A DNA stretch of 64,000 nt from Sulfitobacter sediminilitoris (GTDB lineage: Bacteria; Pseudomonadota; Alphaproteobacteria; Rhodobacterales; Rhodobacteraceae): contig NZ_JAABNT010000006.1 of the NCBI RefSeq assembly GCF_010667575.1, positions 62,001 through 126,000 on the forward strand, read 5' to 3'. Below, in pieces: positions 44,844-54,743 of this stretch (position 1 is its first letter; each line of letters begins with the position of its first letter). A program made the translations under genes and the position numbers. The notes under the pieces were generated by a model that saw only the letters and a list, made by a program, of their open reading frames with translations, searched no databases and was not told where the DNA came from.

Positions 44844-45589
44844 GCGCGGGCCTCATCCATAAGGCGTCGCATTTCCTTGATCGCCGGTTCAAGCCCAAGG
44901 AAGATCGCCTCGCCAATCAGGAAATGACCGATGTTAAGTTCTCGGACCTCGGGGAAGGCGGCGACGGGCGACACGGTGTCATAGGTCAGGCCGTGGCCCA
45001 CATGAACCTCAAGCCCAAGAGAATGACCGTAGGTCGCCATTTGCCGCATCTTTTCAAGCTCTTCATCCGCTTCGTCGAAACGACCTTCGGTATAGGCGTC
45101 GCAATAGGCCCCGCTGTGCAGTTCGATCACCTGCGCGCCAATGCGGTTGGCCGCTTCGATCTGACGCTCGTCTGCGGCGATGAAGATCGACACGCGGCTC
45201 CCTGCCTCGCGCAGTGGCGCAATGAAATGGGCAAGTCGGTTTTCTTCGCGCGCGACCTCAAGCCCGCCTTCCGTTGTGCGTTCCTCGCGCTTTTCCGGCA
45301 CGATGCAGACGGCATGGGGTTTGTGGCGCAGGGCGATTTTCTGCATTTCATCGGTCGCTGCCATCTCAAAGTTCAACGGCACGGACAGGACATCCATCAG
45401 CCCCTCGATATCTGCATCAGAGATGTGGCGGCGGTCCTCACGCAGGTGCGCCGTGATGCCATCAGCGCCAGCGACCTCGGCAATCTTGGCGGCGCGCAAC
45501 GGATCCGGGTACGTCCCACCGCGTGCGTTGCGCACGGTCGCCACATGGTCGATGTTCACGCCCAGCCGAAGTTTTTCTGTTCCTGACAT
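44840..45589 (-). CDS. pdxJ: Pyridoxine 5'-phosphate synthase
   Basis: Encodes 249 aa. The TIM-barrel start 'LGVNIDHVATVRNARGGTYPDP', the mid motif 'GADGITAHLREDRRHISD', and the C-terminal 'HVGHGLTYDTV' and 'LNIGHFLIGEAIFLGL' are all present. PdxJ makes pyridoxine 5'-phosphate from aminoacetone phosphate and deoxyxylulose phosphate. It is in the standard order with acpS; the gene before it is DUF2062, 12 bases away. Confidence 0.97.
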   Translation of the reverse strand: MSGTEKLRLGVNIDHVATVRNARGGTYPDPLRAAKIAEVAGADGITAHLREDRRHISDADIEGLMDVLSVPLNFEMAATDEMQKIALRHKPHAVCIVPEKREERTTEGGLEVAREENRLAHFIAPLREAGSRVSIFIAADERQIEAANRIGAQVIELHSGAYCDAYTEGRFDEADEELEKMRQMATYGHSLGLEVHVGHGLTYDTVSPVAAFPEVRELNIGHFLIGEAIFLGLEPAIKEMRRLMDEARA

Positions 45590-45601
45590 CCCGTGTCCTT
45601 C

Positions 45602-46267
45602 CTATTTGACTTCATCAGCCTTGCGCTTGGCCTCGGCCTTGGCGGCAGTTTTCTGTTTCAGCGCTTCAAACTTGGCCTTGATCAGACCCCTCCGCCGCTT
45701 TTGATAGGCTTGCAGAAGCGGCACCATGAGATAATAGGCCGCAGTGGCGCAAATCACACCGGGAATGATGCCGCCGATCAAATAGGGATAGAAAACCTCA
45801 CGCGAAAAAATAGTGAGGCCGGACCAGTCCATCTTGGCATCGGTGAAAACGGCGATGAAATTGTGCCACAGGTCACTTCCCGCGTCGCCAAACTTGCGGC
45901 TGAGCGCGCGCAGTTCGCCCTCTTCCAACTCTGTTCCAAGGATCAGATGCCCGGTTTTGAGCGATGATAGCGCGATAAAGACAAAGGTCAGCGGGTTGCC
46001 CACAAAGGTCGCCATCAATGAGGCCAGAATATTGCCCTTCATCATCCGCGCCAGAAGGGCCGCGAAGACGAAATGCATGCCAAATAGGGGAGTAAAGGTG
46101 ACAAACACCCCCGCCCACACCCCACGCGCGATGCGCTCGGGACTGTCAGGCAGGCGCTTCATCCTGTGTTTGACGTAGTGAAACGCGCGCGTCCAACCCC
46201 CGCGTGGCCACAAGAATTCGGCCACCGCGCGTAAGGTTGGTTTCGGATCACGGCGTTTAAAGATCAA
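45602..46267 (-). CDS. DUF2062 membrane protein
   Basis: Encodes 221 aa. The family block 'RIARGVWAGVFVTFTPLFGMHFVFAALLARMMKGNILASLMATFVGNP' pattern (Gly/Pro-rich membrane segments) is clear, with a basic C-terminal tail ('KAEAKRKADEVK'). Its role is unknown; in this group it sits between rel and pdxJ. The gap to rel is 57 bases. Confidence 0.88.
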   Translation of the reverse strand: MIFKRRDPKPTLRAVAEFLWPRGGWTRAFHYVKHRMKRLPDSPERIARGVWAGVFVTFTPLFGMHFVFAALLARMMKGNILASLMATFVGNPLTFVFIALSSLKTGHLILGTELEEGELRALSRKFGDAGSDLWHNFIAVFTDAKMDWSGLTIFSREVFYPYLIGGIIPGVICATAAYYLMVPLLQAYQKRRRGLIKAKFEALKQKTAAKAEAKRKADEVK

Positions 46268-46324
46268 GTCAGAAATCCAGTATCGGTCGTATCTTTGGGC
46301 CCAGCGGCATAAATGGTGTCTCGG

Positions 46325-48469
46325 TCATCTCGCGGGCTTTTGCGCGTCTATTTTGCGGTATCTTGAGATTGCCGCCACGTCGCTTTCTGCTTCCAGCGTC
46401 AACATCAAGGAATGCAGATGCGCAACATCCCGTAATGCCACATAGATCAGCAGACGGTAAAAGTCAGGTTTCCGCTCCAAAAATTCCAGATCCGAGATAT
46501 TTGCCGACGCCTCTCCGATCAAGGTACAGATGCGGCCCAGAACGCCTGCGCCATTGCCAATGGTTAGGTCAATCACCGCTTCGTAAACGGCTGGATGGTT
46601 GCCCTCGTGCCAGCGCAGGTCGATCCAGCGTTCTGGCTGGTCCTCATACGAAGACAGCTTTTCGCAGTCGATGGCGTGGACGGTCACGCCTTCGCCTTTG
46701 AAGGTAATCCCGATGATGCGTTCGCCTGGCAAGGGGTTGCAGCATGGTGCACGGTTAAACGATTGGCCCGGCTCCAGACCCACCACGGCGCGGGCCGCAT
46801 CGATCTGCTCACCTTCTTTTGGCGCAAGGTCCGCATAGACCGACTGGACCACTTCGCGGCCTGTGATCTCTGAACTGCCCAAGCTTGCCAACAGGTCCTC
46901 GGCCCCCTTGAACTGCATCCGTCTTGCAGCTGTGCGCAATGCCTTGTCCGTCGCGCGCTTGCCCACTTGGGCAAAGGCGGAGCGTGCCAGTTCACGCCCC
47001 AGTTTCACGAACCGCACCCGATCTTCTTCGCGCAGGGACCTGCGGATTGCGGATTTGGCCTTGCCCGTCGTTGCAATGTCAAGCCAGGTCGCCTGCGGCG
47101 TCTGACCTTGGGCACGGATAATCTCGATAGACTGACCATTCTTGACGCGGGTCCAAAGCGGCACGCGCATACCGTCGATCTTGGCCCCTACACAGGCATT
47201 GCCGATGCGGGTGTGGATCGCATAGGCGAAATCAATCGGCGTAGCCCCGCGCGGCAGCTTGACCACGTCGCCCTTGGGGGTGAAGCAGAAGACCTGATCG
47301 GCATACATCTCAAGCTTGACGGCTTCGAGGAAATCTTCGTGATCTTCCTCGGCGTCAAATTGCTCTGAGAGCTGCGAAATCCATTTGGCCGGATCCACCG
47401 CAAAGGGGTTCTTGGAGCGCACGCCGTCGCGGTAGGACCAATGCGCCGCCACACCTGTTTCGGCCACATCGTGCATCTGTCGGGTTCTGATCTGAACTTC
47501 AACGATCTTGCCATCGCGTCCAGACACGGTGGTGTGGATCGACCGATAACCGTTTGATTTGGGCTGGCTGATATAGTCCTTGAAACGACCCGGCACCGCC
47601 TTCCAGCGTTTGTGAATGGCGCCCAGCGCACGGTAGCAGTCTTCTTCGGACTTCGTAATCACTCGAAATCCGTAAATGTCCGACAGGCGGGAAAAGCTAA
47701 GTTCCTTTTCCTGCATCTTGCGCCAGATCGAATAAGGCTTTTTGGCACGGCCAAACACTTCGGCTTCGATCCCTGCGGCCTCCAACTCGCGGCGCATGTC
47801 GCCGGTGATGCGCTGGATCACATCGCCGGTTTCGCGCTGAAGCGTGATAAAGCGGCGGATGATACTGGCGCGGCCTTCGGGGTTCAGCACCTTGAAGGCA
47901 AGGTCCTCGAGTTCTTCGCGCATCCACTGCATACCCATGCGACCCGCAAGCGGCGCATATATGTCCATCGTCTCGCGCGCCTTTTTTGCCTGCTTGTCAG
48001 GGCGCATCGCCTTGATCGTGCGCATGTTGTGCAGACGATCGGCGAGCTTGACCAGAATAACACGCAGGTCCTTGGACATCGCCATAAAGAGCTTGCGAAA
48101 GTTTTCGGCCTGCTTGGTCTCGGTCGAGGTGAGTTGCAGGTTGGTCAGCTTGGTGACGCCATCGACAAGCTCGGCCACCTCGGTGCTGAAGAGCTTGTCC
48201 ACATCCGAATAGGAAGCGCGGGTGTCCTCAATTGTGTCATGCAAAAGGGCGGTGATTATGGTCGCATCATCCAGATGTTGTTCTGCCAAGATGGCGGCGA
48301 CAGCAACGGGATGGGTGAAATAGGGCTCGCCCGAATGACGGAACTGTCCGTCGTGCATATCGCGGCCATAGGTAAAGGCCGCGCGAATTTGCTTTTCGTT
48401 TGTCTTTGGATTGTAGGCCCGAACAAGGGCTACAAGATCGTCGGCAGTGATTTCAGCGGTATCCAGCAT
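46325..48469 (-). CDS. RelA/SpoT-type bifunctional (p)ppGpp synthetase/hydrolase
   Basis: Encodes 714 aa, the single Rsh type usual in alphaproteobacteria. The HD hydrolase motif HDTIED near residue 75 is intact, so hydrolysis should be active. The synthetase domain ('YGFRVITKSEEDCYRALGAIH', 'YRSIHTTVSGRDG'), TGS ('GDVVKLPRGATPIDFAYAIHT') and a C-terminal ACT domain follow. It sets the stringent-response alarmone level. It is 34 bases after rpoZ, whose omega subunit is part of the alarmone target on RNA polymerase. Confidence 0.96.
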   Translation of the reverse strand: MLDTAEITADDLVALVRAYNPKTNEKQIRAAFTYGRDMHDGQFRHSGEPYFTHPVAVAAILAEQHLDDATIITALLHDTIEDTRASYSDVDKLFSTEVAELVDGVTKLTNLQLTSTETKQAENFRKLFMAMSKDLRVILVKLADRLHNMRTIKAMRPDKQAKKARETMDIYAPLAGRMGMQWMREELEDLAFKVLNPEGRASIIRRFITLQRETGDVIQRITGDMRRELEAAGIEAEVFGRAKKPYSIWRKMQEKELSFSRLSDIYGFRVITKSEEDCYRALGAIHKRWKAVPGRFKDYISQPKSNGYRSIHTTVSGRDGKIVEVQIRTRQMHDVAETGVAAHWSYRDGVRSKNPFAVDPAKWISQLSEQFDAEEDHEDFLEAVKLEMYADQVFCFTPKGDVVKLPRGATPIDFAYAIHTRIGNACVGAKIDGMRVPLWTRVKNGQSIEIIRAQGQTPQATWLDIATTGKAKSAIRRSLREEDRVRFVKLGRELARSAFAQVGKRATDKALRTAARRMQFKGAEDLLASLGSSEITGREVVQSVYADLAPKEGEQIDAARAVVGLEPGQSFNRAPCCNPLPGERIIGITFKGEGVTVHAIDCEKLSSYEDQPERWIDLRWHEGNHPAVYEAVIDLTIGNGAGVLGRICTLIGEASANISDLEFLERKPDFYRLLIYVALRDVAHLHSLMLTLEAESDVAAISRYRKIDAQKPAR

Positions 48470-48503
48470 TCTGCCTCATATCCCCAAAAAGGGGGCGGCG
48501 GGG

Positions 48504-48857
48504 TTAGCCCTGCCCTTGCGCAGCCATGAGCTGACGCAGCAACATTTCCTCAGACATGCTGTCTTCTTCCGGCTTGTCCTGCTCTGCACCCATAAGAAGC
48601 GCCATTGCGTCCTCTTCTGGCTCATCAACCTCGATCTGGCTTTGGTTGCTTTCGATCAGACGCTCACGCAGATCATCGGCAGACTGGGTTTCCTCGGCAA
48701 TTTCGCGCAGGGATACGACAGGGTTCTTGTCGTTATCGCGATCCACGGTCACGGGCGAACCGGCAGAGATTTCGCGCGCCCGGTGGGCCGCAAGCATGAC
48801 AAGCTCAAAACGGTTTGGAACCTTGTCTACACAATCTTCGACGGTGACGCGGGCCAT
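48504..48857 (-). CDS. rpoZ: RNA polymerase omega subunit
   Basis: Encodes 117 aa from ATG 48857 ('[20 protein letters not shown]'). The conserved 'RAREISAG' and '[11 protein letters not shown]' are present, followed by an acidic C-terminal tail as in other alphaproteobacteria. Omega helps assemble RNA polymerase and takes part in ppGpp binding. It is directly upstream of the rel gene. Confidence 0.96.
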   Translation of the reverse strand: MARVTVEDCVDKVPNRFELVMLAAHRAREISAGSPVTVDRDNDKNPVVSLREIAEETQSADDLRERLIESNQSQIEVDEPEEDAMALLMGAEQDKPEEDSMSEEMLLRQLMAAQGQG

Positions 48858-48929
48858 GGAACTCTCCAATATCTCAAAAGGCAGTCAGAAGTGCGTTATG
48901 TAGGTCGCTTTGGGCCGATTTACAAGCCG

Positions 48930-49541
48930 TTATTCCAGCGCGACAACAGCCTTGATATCTGCTGGATTTAGCGCGTCGCGCATCTGGATCACGGTCTGCC
49001 CCAGCAGCGGATGTTTCCAATCGGGGGCCACATCCGCCAGAGGAACCAAGACAAAGGCGCGGTCCTGCATACGGGGATGGGGCAGAATAAGCTCGCTCGG
49101 TGTGCGGCTGATTTGTCTGTCCGGCGCAAGATTACGCCATTCTACATGGGTTTTCGCATCGGGCAACACGACATCGCCATAGGCAATGAGGTCCAGATCA
49201 AGTGTACGCTGCCCCCAGCGTTGCGCGCGTTCACGTCCCATTTCAGCCTCGATCTGATGACAGATCGCAAGTGTCTCCTGCGCTGACCAATCTGCACTGA
49301 TGTCTACTGCGGCATTCACAAAATCAGGTCCATTGCCCTCTGGGAAGGCAGGCGTGCTATAAAACGTACTAACGGCGCGAATCGCAGCGCCAAGTTTTTC
49401 AAGGCGATGCAGCGCCGCCCGCAGGGTTTCATCAGGAGAACCAGCACTTGACGTAAGGTTAGAACCCAACGCCAAAAGTATGGATTTCCGAGGGTTGAGC
49501 ATCTCCCCGTCAGTTTCTTCGTGAACTTGGGCTTGCAGCAT
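48930..49541 (-). CDS. folK: 2-amino-4-hydroxy-6-hydroxymethyldihydropteridine pyrophosphokinase
   Basis: Encodes 203 aa from ATG 49541, which has AAGGA nine bases upstream; ATG 49502 ('MLNPRKSILLALGSN') is an internal alternative. Core motifs are 'LLALGSNL', 'YSTPAFPEGNGPDFVNAAV', 'GQRTLDLDLIAYGD' and 'LPHPRMQDRAFVLVPLAD'. The enzyme pyrophosphorylates the pterin before dihydropteroate formation. It is divergent from the NYN gene and 72 bases upstream of rpoZ on the same strand. Confidence 0.94.
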   Translation of the reverse strand: MLQAQVHEETDGEMLNPRKSILLALGSNLTSSAGSPDETLRAALHRLEKLGAAIRAVSTFYSTPAFPEGNGPDFVNAAVDISADWSAQETLAICHQIEAEMGRERAQRWGQRTLDLDLIAYGDVVLPDAKTHVEWRNLAPDRQISRTPSELILPHPRMQDRAFVLVPLADVAPDWKHPLLGQTVIQMRDALNPADIKAVVALE

Positions 49542-49673
49542 GGTCAAAAATCCTTAGACAGGCGCGCGACCGCGCGTGCCAGCCCAAAATTGAATTGAAG
49601 TGTTTTTATTGGTTCTGCACCACACTAAAAGAGATGTGAAAGAGTAACGGCGGCAACGCCGGAAGGATAGTAC

Positions 49674-50219
49674 ATGTTTTACAAAGACGAGCGGCTTGCA
49701 TTGTTCATTGACGGCTCCAACCTTTATGCAGCCGCAAAGACCCTTGGCTTTGATATCGACTACAAGCTGCTGCGCCATGAATTCATGCGCCGGGGTAAAC
49801 TTCTGCGCGCCTTCTATTACACGGCCCTGCTGGAGAACGACGAATATTCTCCAATCCGCCCGTTGGTAGACTGGCTGAACTACAACGGCTTTACCATGGT
49901 GACCAAGCCCGCCAAGGAATACACCGACAGCATGGGCCGCCGTAAGGTGAAGGGGAACATGGACATCGAACTGGCCGTTGATGCGATGGAACTGGCGCCG
50001 CATGTTGATCACATCGTGATCTTTTCTGGCGACGGTGATTTCAGACCTTTGGTCGAAAGCCTGCAGCGCCAAGGCGTCCGTGTGTCCTGTGTCTCGACCA
50101 TCCGCAGCCAGCCGCCGATGATTTCCGACGATCTGCGCCGACAGGTCGACAATTTCATTGAACTGGAAGACCTGCGTGACGTGATTGGCCGGCCTCCGCG
50201 CGATACCGATCAAGGGTAA
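49674..50219 (+). CDS. NYN-domain (LabA/DUF88-type) protein
   Basis: Encodes 181 aa. The PIN-like acidic residues are present: Asp13 in 'LFIDGSNLY', 'GNMDIELAVDAM' and 'FSGDGDFRPLVE'. Such proteins are predicted metal-dependent ribonucleases, and LabA of cyanobacteria affects clock output; the bacterial target is unknown. It starts in the divergent gap from folK and ends before a terminator at 50242-50273. ispH follows on the same strand. Confidence 0.9.
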   Translation: MFYKDERLALFIDGSNLYAAAKTLGFDIDYKLLRHEFMRRGKLLRAFYYTALLENDEYSPIRPLVDWLNYNGFTMVTKPAKEYTDSMGRRKVKGNMDIELAVDAMELAPHVDHIVIFSGDGDFRPLVESLQRQGVRVSCVSTIRSQPPMISDDLRRQVDNFIELEDLRDVIGRPPRDTDQG

Positions 50220-50241
50220 ACAGACCCAGTCAAAGCATAGT

Positions 50242-50273
50242 GAAGGGGCAGCCATTCAGACTGCCCCTTCTTT
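50242..50273 (+). terminator. Terminator after NYN gene
   Basis: A 10-bp stem GAAGGGGCAG/CTGCCCCTTC (50242-50251 with 50261-50270) and a 9-nt loop, followed by TTT. The short T-run may leave some read-through to ispH. Confidence 0.7.
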
Positions 50274-50370
50274 CATTCGAATTGCCAAAACATCGCGCTG
50301 ATCCAAGCCAACCGCCACTGGACCAACGCGACCTGACACAGTACCTGTGGTTCCAACCAAGGAGAGCCGC

Positions 50371-51321
50371 ATGACCAAGCCCCCTTTGACACTTTACCTG
50401 GCAGCGCCACGCGGGTTCTGCGCAGGCGTCGACCGCGCCATCAAGATGGTCGAGATGGCCCTCGAGAAGTGGGGAGCGCCGGTCTACGTGCGCCATGAGA
50501 TTGTGCACAATAAATTTGTTGTCGATGGCTTGCGCGACAAAGGCGCGGTTTTTGTCGAAGAACTAGACGAATGTCCCTATGACCGCCCGGTTATCTTTTC
50601 TGCGCATGGCGTGCCAAAATCGGTCCCCTCTGCCGCGCAGGCGCGTAACCTGGTCTATGTCGATGCCACCTGCCCCCTTGTCAGCAAGGTTCACATCGAA
50701 GCCCAGCGCCATGCCGATGCCGGCCTTCAGATGATCATGATCGGTCACGAGGGCCACCCCGAAACCATCGGCACCATGGGCCAACTGCCCGAAGGCGAAG
50801 TCTTGTTGGTCGAAACACCCGAAGACGTCGCCACTGTTGAAGTGCGCGACCCAGAACGTCTGGCTTACGTGACGCAGACCACCCTGAGCATTGACGACAC
50901 GGCAGAAGTCGTCACGGCGCTTCAGGCGCGCTTTCCGGCTATTGTCGGACCTCACAAGGAAGACATTTGCTATGCCACAACCAATCGGCAGGAAGCGGTC
51001 AAGGCGATGGCCCCGAAATGCGATGCGATGCTTGTGGTCGGTGCCCCAAACTCTTCCAACTCCAAAAGACTGGTCGAAGTAGGCGCACGCGCCGGGTGTG
51101 ACTATTCCCAACTTATACAGCGGGCAGATGACATCGACTGGCGCAGCCTTGAGGGCATCAAAAGCGTAGGGATCACCGCCGGCGCCTCGGCCCCTGAAGT
51201 CCTGATCAATGAAGTGATCGCCGCCTTTGGTGAGCGGTTCGACGTCACTCAGGAACTGGTTGAGACGGCAAAAGAAAACGTGGAGTTCAAGGTGCCCCGC
51301 GTCCTGCGCGAACCTGCCTGA
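50371..51321 (+). CDS. ispH: 4-hydroxy-3-methylbut-2-enyl diphosphate reductase
   Basis: Encodes 316 aa from ATG 50371 ('[15 protein letters not shown]'), behind AAGGAGAG. The iron-sulfur cysteines are in 'RGFCAGVDR', 'VDATCPLV' and '[11 protein letters not shown]'; '[10 protein letters not shown]' and '[11 protein letters not shown]' complete the IspH pattern. It performs the last step of the MEP isoprenoid pathway, giving IPP and DMAPP. A plus-strand series of membrane and housekeeping genes follows. Confidence 0.97.
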   Translation: MTKPPLTLYLAAPRGFCAGVDRAIKMVEMALEKWGAPVYVRHEIVHNKFVVDGLRDKGAVFVEELDECPYDRPVIFSAHGVPKSVPSAAQARNLVYVDATCPLVSKVHIEAQRHADAGLQMIMIGHEGHPETIGTMGQLPEGEVLLVETPEDVATVEVRDPERLAYVTQTTLSIDDTAEVVTALQARFPAIVGPHKEDICYATTNRQEAVKAMAPKCDAMLVVGAPNSSNSKRLVEVGARAGCDYSQLIQRADDIDWRSLEGIKSVGITAGASAPEVLINEVIAAFGERFDVTQELVETAKENVEFKVPRVLREPA

Positions 51322-51410
51322 GCAAAACCTGCATAGCAAAGACAACCACCACTTTACGCCCTATTGCATGCAGACTACGGTCTGTGCATAAACAATATGC
51401 AAGAACAGAC

Positions 51411-52025
51411 ATGATTACATTACAATTTCTTTTGACGGCCTTCGTGGTCGTCATCGCACCCGGTACGGGTGTTATTTACACACTCGCCCTTGGTCTGGGT
51501 CAGGGCCGCCGCGCCGCCCTTTGGGCCGCGCTGGGGTGCACCTTTGGAATCTTGCCGCATTTGGCGGCAGCAACACTGGGCTTGGCTGCGGTGTTGCATA
51601 CCAGTGCGGTCTTGTTCACCGCTGTGAAATGGGCGGGTGTGGCTTATCTTCTCTATCTCGCTTGGCAAAGCCTGAAATCAGGCGGTGCCCTTGCAGTGTC
51701 GGAAACCAAGACGCAGGAAAGTGGCTGGGTCATTGCAAGACGCGGGGCGCTGATCAACATTCTGAACCCAAAACTGTCGATCTTCTTTCTTGCCCTGCTG
51801 CCCCCGTTCCTGAGCGGGAATGCAGCAACTGCAACCGTTGAGATGTCTCTGATGGGCGCAATCTTTATGGGCATGACCTTTGCGGTCTTTGTGACGTACG
51901 GCACGTTCGCTGCGGCGGCACGAAAGTGTTTCTTGGGATCAGAAATCGTGATGCGCTGGCTGAACAGAACCTTTGCCGCGCTCTTTGCAGCCTTGGCGGG
52001 CCGTCTGGCCCTTGAACGGGTGTGA
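51411..52025 (+). CDS. LysE/RhtB-family amino-acid exporter
   Basis: Encodes 204 aa from ATG 51411 ('MITLQFLLTAFVVVIAPGTG'). Five to six membrane spans and the family motif 'VIAPGTGVIYTLALGLGQGRRA' with 'ALINILNPKLSIFFLALLP' are clear. It probably exports an amino acid or homoserine-like compound. No good Shine-Dalgarno precedes the start. DUF3429 follows 10 bases after. Confidence 0.9.
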   Translation: MITLQFLLTAFVVVIAPGTGVIYTLALGLGQGRRAALWAALGCTFGILPHLAAATLGLAAVLHTSAVLFTAVKWAGVAYLLYLAWQSLKSGGALAVSETKTQESGWVIARRGALINILNPKLSIFFLALLPPFLSGNAATATVEMSLMGAIFMGMTFAVFVTYGTFAAAARKCFLGSEIVMRWLNRTFAALFAALAGRLALERV

Positions 52026-52035
52026 GGTCTGAACA

Positions 52036-52488
52036 ATGATCCGCATTCCTCCCGCTGCACTCCTTCTTGGAATTGCCGGCCTCGTGCCTTTCGTTTGGGC
52101 GGCCCTTCTGGTTCTGCAACTTTTTGACGTCTCGAATTCCCCGTTGCCGCCTGTGCTCAAGGGTGATGGCCACCTCATCATGATCCGCTACGGCGGCATC
52201 ATTCTGACGTTCATGGCAGGTGTCCTGTTTGGCTTTGCCGCGCAAGCCAACGGCATGCAAGCTTTTGCTGCCTATGCGCTGTCGGTTTCTCCGGCACTTT
52301 GGTGGTTCTTTATGCCCGGCACCGGTGTGACCAGCGCCCTGACCAATTTGACGACCGGTTTTCTTGGTCTGTTGTTACTGGACTATGCTTTCTACCGCTG
52401 GGGACTTGCGCCCCCATGGTGGATGACCCTTCGCACACAGCTGACGGTCGTTGTCGTGGCCTGTTTGTGCATCGGGATATTCCTGTGA
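52036..52488 (+). CDS. DUF3429 membrane protein
   Basis: Encodes 150 aa with about five membrane spans. The family pattern 'LGIAGLVPFVWAALL', 'YGGIILTFMAGVLFGFA' and 'ALWWFFMPG' is present. The function is unknown. Its TGA overlaps the following methyltransferase's GTG by three bases within a GTGA, so translation is coupled. Confidence 0.85.
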   Translation: MIRIPPAALLLGIAGLVPFVWAALLVLQLFDVSNSPLPPVLKGDGHLIMIRYGGIILTFMAGVLFGFAAQANGMQAFAAYALSVSPALWWFFMPGTGVTSALTNLTTGFLGLLLLDYAFYRWGLAPPWWMTLRTQLTVVVVACLCIGIFL

Positions 52489-53078
52489 CCGATGACGAAA
52501 CACTCAGGGTTTATGCACACAAGGCGGCAGAATACGAAGAGGTGACAGGGCGTGCTGCTGCCGAGGACCCGCTGCTGGCGAAATTCATCTCGGAACTGCC
52601 CCCCGGATCGCATGTGCTCGATCTGGGGTGCGGGCCGGGCCTTTGTGCATCTGCCATCGCTGCGGCGGGCCACCGGGTGACCGCCACGGACGCCGTCCCC
52701 GAAATGATCGAACGGGCAAAGAAACATGCCGGGGTTACAGCACAGCTTGCCACCTTCGATCAGATCGAAGGCGAAGATGCCTACGATGGCGTCTGGGCCA
52801 ACTTCAGTCTGCTGCATGCCGCACGAGACGCGATGCCGCGGCATCTGGCGGCGTTGCACAAGGCGCTCAAAAATGATGGCCTTTTCCACATCGCACTTAA
52901 GTCCGGTCAAGACAGTAAACGCGACAGGCTGGGCCGATTATATACCTACTACACCGATGATGAGCTTGCAGCGCTTCTGTGCGAGGCTGGCTTTACCGTG
53001 ACTGACCGGTTTTCGGGACGTGACAAGGGCCTCGACGGGTCCCTTGCCGACTGGATTGCATTGCACGCTCATGCCTGA
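52485..53078 (+). CDS. Class I SAM-dependent methyltransferase
   Basis: Encodes 197 aa from GTG 52485, overlapping the DUF3429 stop. Motif I is '[16 protein letters not shown]', then '[17 protein letters not shown]' and '[16 protein letters not shown]'. The substrate is unknown. The last eight bases overlap the rnhA start, so the DUF3429, methyltransferase and rnhA genes form one tight unit. The longer open frame upstream is the out-of-frame shadow of DUF3429. Confidence 0.9.
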   Translation: MTDDETLRVYAHKAAEYEEVTGRAAAEDPLLAKFISELPPGSHVLDLGCGPGLCASAIAAAGHRVTATDAVPEMIERAKKHAGVTAQLATFDQIEGEDAYDGVWANFSLLHAARDAMPRHLAALHKALKNDGLFHIALKSGQDSKRDRLGRLYTYYTDDELAALLCEAGFTVTDRFSGRDKGLDGSLADWIALHAHA

Positions 53079-53523
53079 ACTTTATGCCTATACAGATGGT
53101 GCATGTTCCGGAAATCCGGGGCCGGGTGGATGGGGTGTGCTGATGCAGGCCAAGACGGGCGATAAAGTCATCCGGGAACGCGAGCTGAAAGGCGGCGAGG
53201 CCGAGACCACCAACAACCGGATGGAACTGCTGGCCGCGATCAACGCGCTTGAGGCGCTCGCGCGGCCTTCGGAAATCACGATCGTGACGGACAGCAACTA
53301 CGTCAAAAACGGCATTACCGAGTGGATCTTTGGCTGGAAAAAGAATGGCTGGAAAAACGCAGCCAAAAAGCCGGTGAAGAACGCGGAGCTGTGGCAACGG
53401 CTGGATGAAGCGGCCGGACGCCACAAGGTGACATGGGAATGGGTCAAGGGCCATGCGGGTCATCCGGAAAACGAACGCGCCGATCAATTGGCCCGTGACG
53501 GTATGAAGCGCTTCAAACCATGA
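53071..53523 (+). CDS. rnhA: Ribonuclease HI
   Basis: Encodes 150 aa from ATG 53071. The catalytic set is seen: Asp9 in '[16 protein letters not shown]', Glu in '[10 protein letters not shown]', Asp in 'TDSNYV', and the last Asp in '[10 protein letters not shown]' after '[11 protein letters not shown]'. It removes RNA from RNA-DNA hybrids and R-loops. It overlaps the methyltransferase end by eight bases and the TRIC-type gene by four. Confidence 0.97.
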   Translation: MPELYAYTDGACSGNPGPGGWGVLMQAKTGDKVIRERELKGGEAETTNNRMELLAAINALEALARPSEITIVTDSNYVKNGITEWIFGWKKNGWKNAAKKPVKNAELWQRLDEAAGRHKVTWEWVKGHAGHPENERADQLARDGMKRFKP

Positions 53524-54143
53524 GCATGGTTGCACTTTTGGATTATGGCTCAGTGTTGATCTTTGCCATTACGGGGGCGCTGGTCGCCAGCCGGGCGCAG
53601 CTTGATCTGGTGGGATTTGCCTTTATTGCCAGTCTGACAGCGCTTGGCGGCGGCACCATCCGGGACCTGCTGCTTGATCGCAACCCGATCTTCTGGATTG
53701 CGAACCCGACCTACCTTGCCGTCGCCGCGGGGGCCGCGCTGATCATTTTCTTCACCGCGCATCTTCTGGAAAGCCGTTTAAGGGCACTGATCTGGCTTGA
53801 CAGTTTTGCGCTGGCAATTGCTGTCGCAGCGGGGGCTGGTGTCGCCCTGGCGTTGGATCAGGCGGCCGTGATCGTGATCCTGATGGGCATGATCACCGGT
53901 TGCATGGGCGGATTGATGCGCGACGTGGTGGTCGGTGAGGTGCCGCTGATCCTGAAACAGGGCGAACTTTATGTGACCGCTGCTTTCGCAGGGGCCGCAA
54001 CGGCGGTGCTGGCCCGTTTCTATCTGGTGGAGACACCCCTCGCCCTGTTGGCCTGTGCGGCTGTCGCTTGGGTGCTGCGCGCGGGATCGCTTTGGTTTGG
54101 CTGGCATCTGCCCGTCTACAAAAGCACACCTCCCAAGACCTGA
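53520..54143 (+). CDS. TRIC/UPF0126-family cation channel-like protein
   Basis: Encodes 207 aa with seven hydrophobic segments in two repeats. The hallmark glycine pairs are '[36 protein letters not shown]' and '[22 protein letters not shown]'. TRIC homologues are trimeric cation (potassium) channels. The ATG overlaps the rnhA stop by four bases. Confidence 0.9.
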   Translation: MSMVALLDYGSVLIFAITGALVASRAQLDLVGFAFIASLTALGGGTIRDLLLDRNPIFWIANPTYLAVAAGAALIIFFTAHLLESRLRALIWLDSFALAIAVAAGAGVALALDQAAVIVILMGMITGCMGGLMRDVVVGEVPLILKQGELYVTAAFAGAATAVLARFYLVETPLALLACAAVAWVLRAGSLWFGWHLPVYKSTPPKT

Positions 54144-54212
54144 AGACTTCGGATGGCGCTGCTTTGATCTTAAGTTAGGAATATCTTAACGCCGACTGCG
54201 CAGCTTTGAGAA

Positions 54213-54611
54213 ATGCGCCACTTCCTTATCCTCCTTCTGTGCGTGATGATCGCGGCTTGTAATACGGCCAGCCCGGCATTTCGTGGGTCGGTGCCCGTGC
54301 GGGTGACGGTAGAGGGATCAAGATTTGATATCCGGGTCCGGGGCAACCGGGCAGAAGCGATACGCATCAATCCGGAGTATGCCCCGCGCTTTGGCGCAAT
54401 GCGGGAACGTTCCGCCGTTGCCATGTCCAAGGTCAGTCGCTGCAAAGTCGTCAGCGTGAAGGGCGATCAGGCACATGCCTTTGGCCGATTGGATTGTGGC
54501 GATGGACCGCCGCCAGTACGACCTGCGCCTATCGAGGTGGAATGCGTGCCGGAACGCGGGACCGCGATCAAAGAGATCGGACAAATCCGCGTAGATCTTG
54601 ATTGCGGCTGA
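54213..54611 (+). CDS. Small lipoprotein of unknown function
   Basis: Encodes 132 aa. The signal ends in the lipobox I-A-A-C with Cys16. The mature part has 'VRVTVEGSRFDIRVRGNRAEAIRINPEYAPRFG' and four further cysteines toward the end. No family is recognised. It lies between the TRIC-type gene and smc, with about 70 and 130 bases of free sequence on its sides. Confidence 0.72.
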   Translation: MRHFLILLLCVMIAACNTASPAFRGSVPVRVTVEGSRFDIRVRGNRAEAIRINPEYAPRFGAMRERSAVAMSKVSRCKVVSVKGDQAHAFGRLDCGDGPPPVRPAPIEVECVPERGTAIKEIGQIRVDLDCG

Positions 54612-54743
54612 CCTCCGCCCAAACCCTCAATATCTTGTGGATAACCCACCCCTGCGCGCTGCCTGTAGTGGTGTTTCCTTGACACGCCCGCCCCTAAGCC
54701 CCCATTTTCGACTGATGCAGGAATCATTGGAGCCGCTCAGAAG

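Noticed and set aside
52299-53078. Longer methyltransferase with an N-terminal extension
   Set aside because: The upstream part of the frame is the out-of-frame shadow of DUF3429. The GTG at 52485 overlapping the DUF3429 stop fits better.
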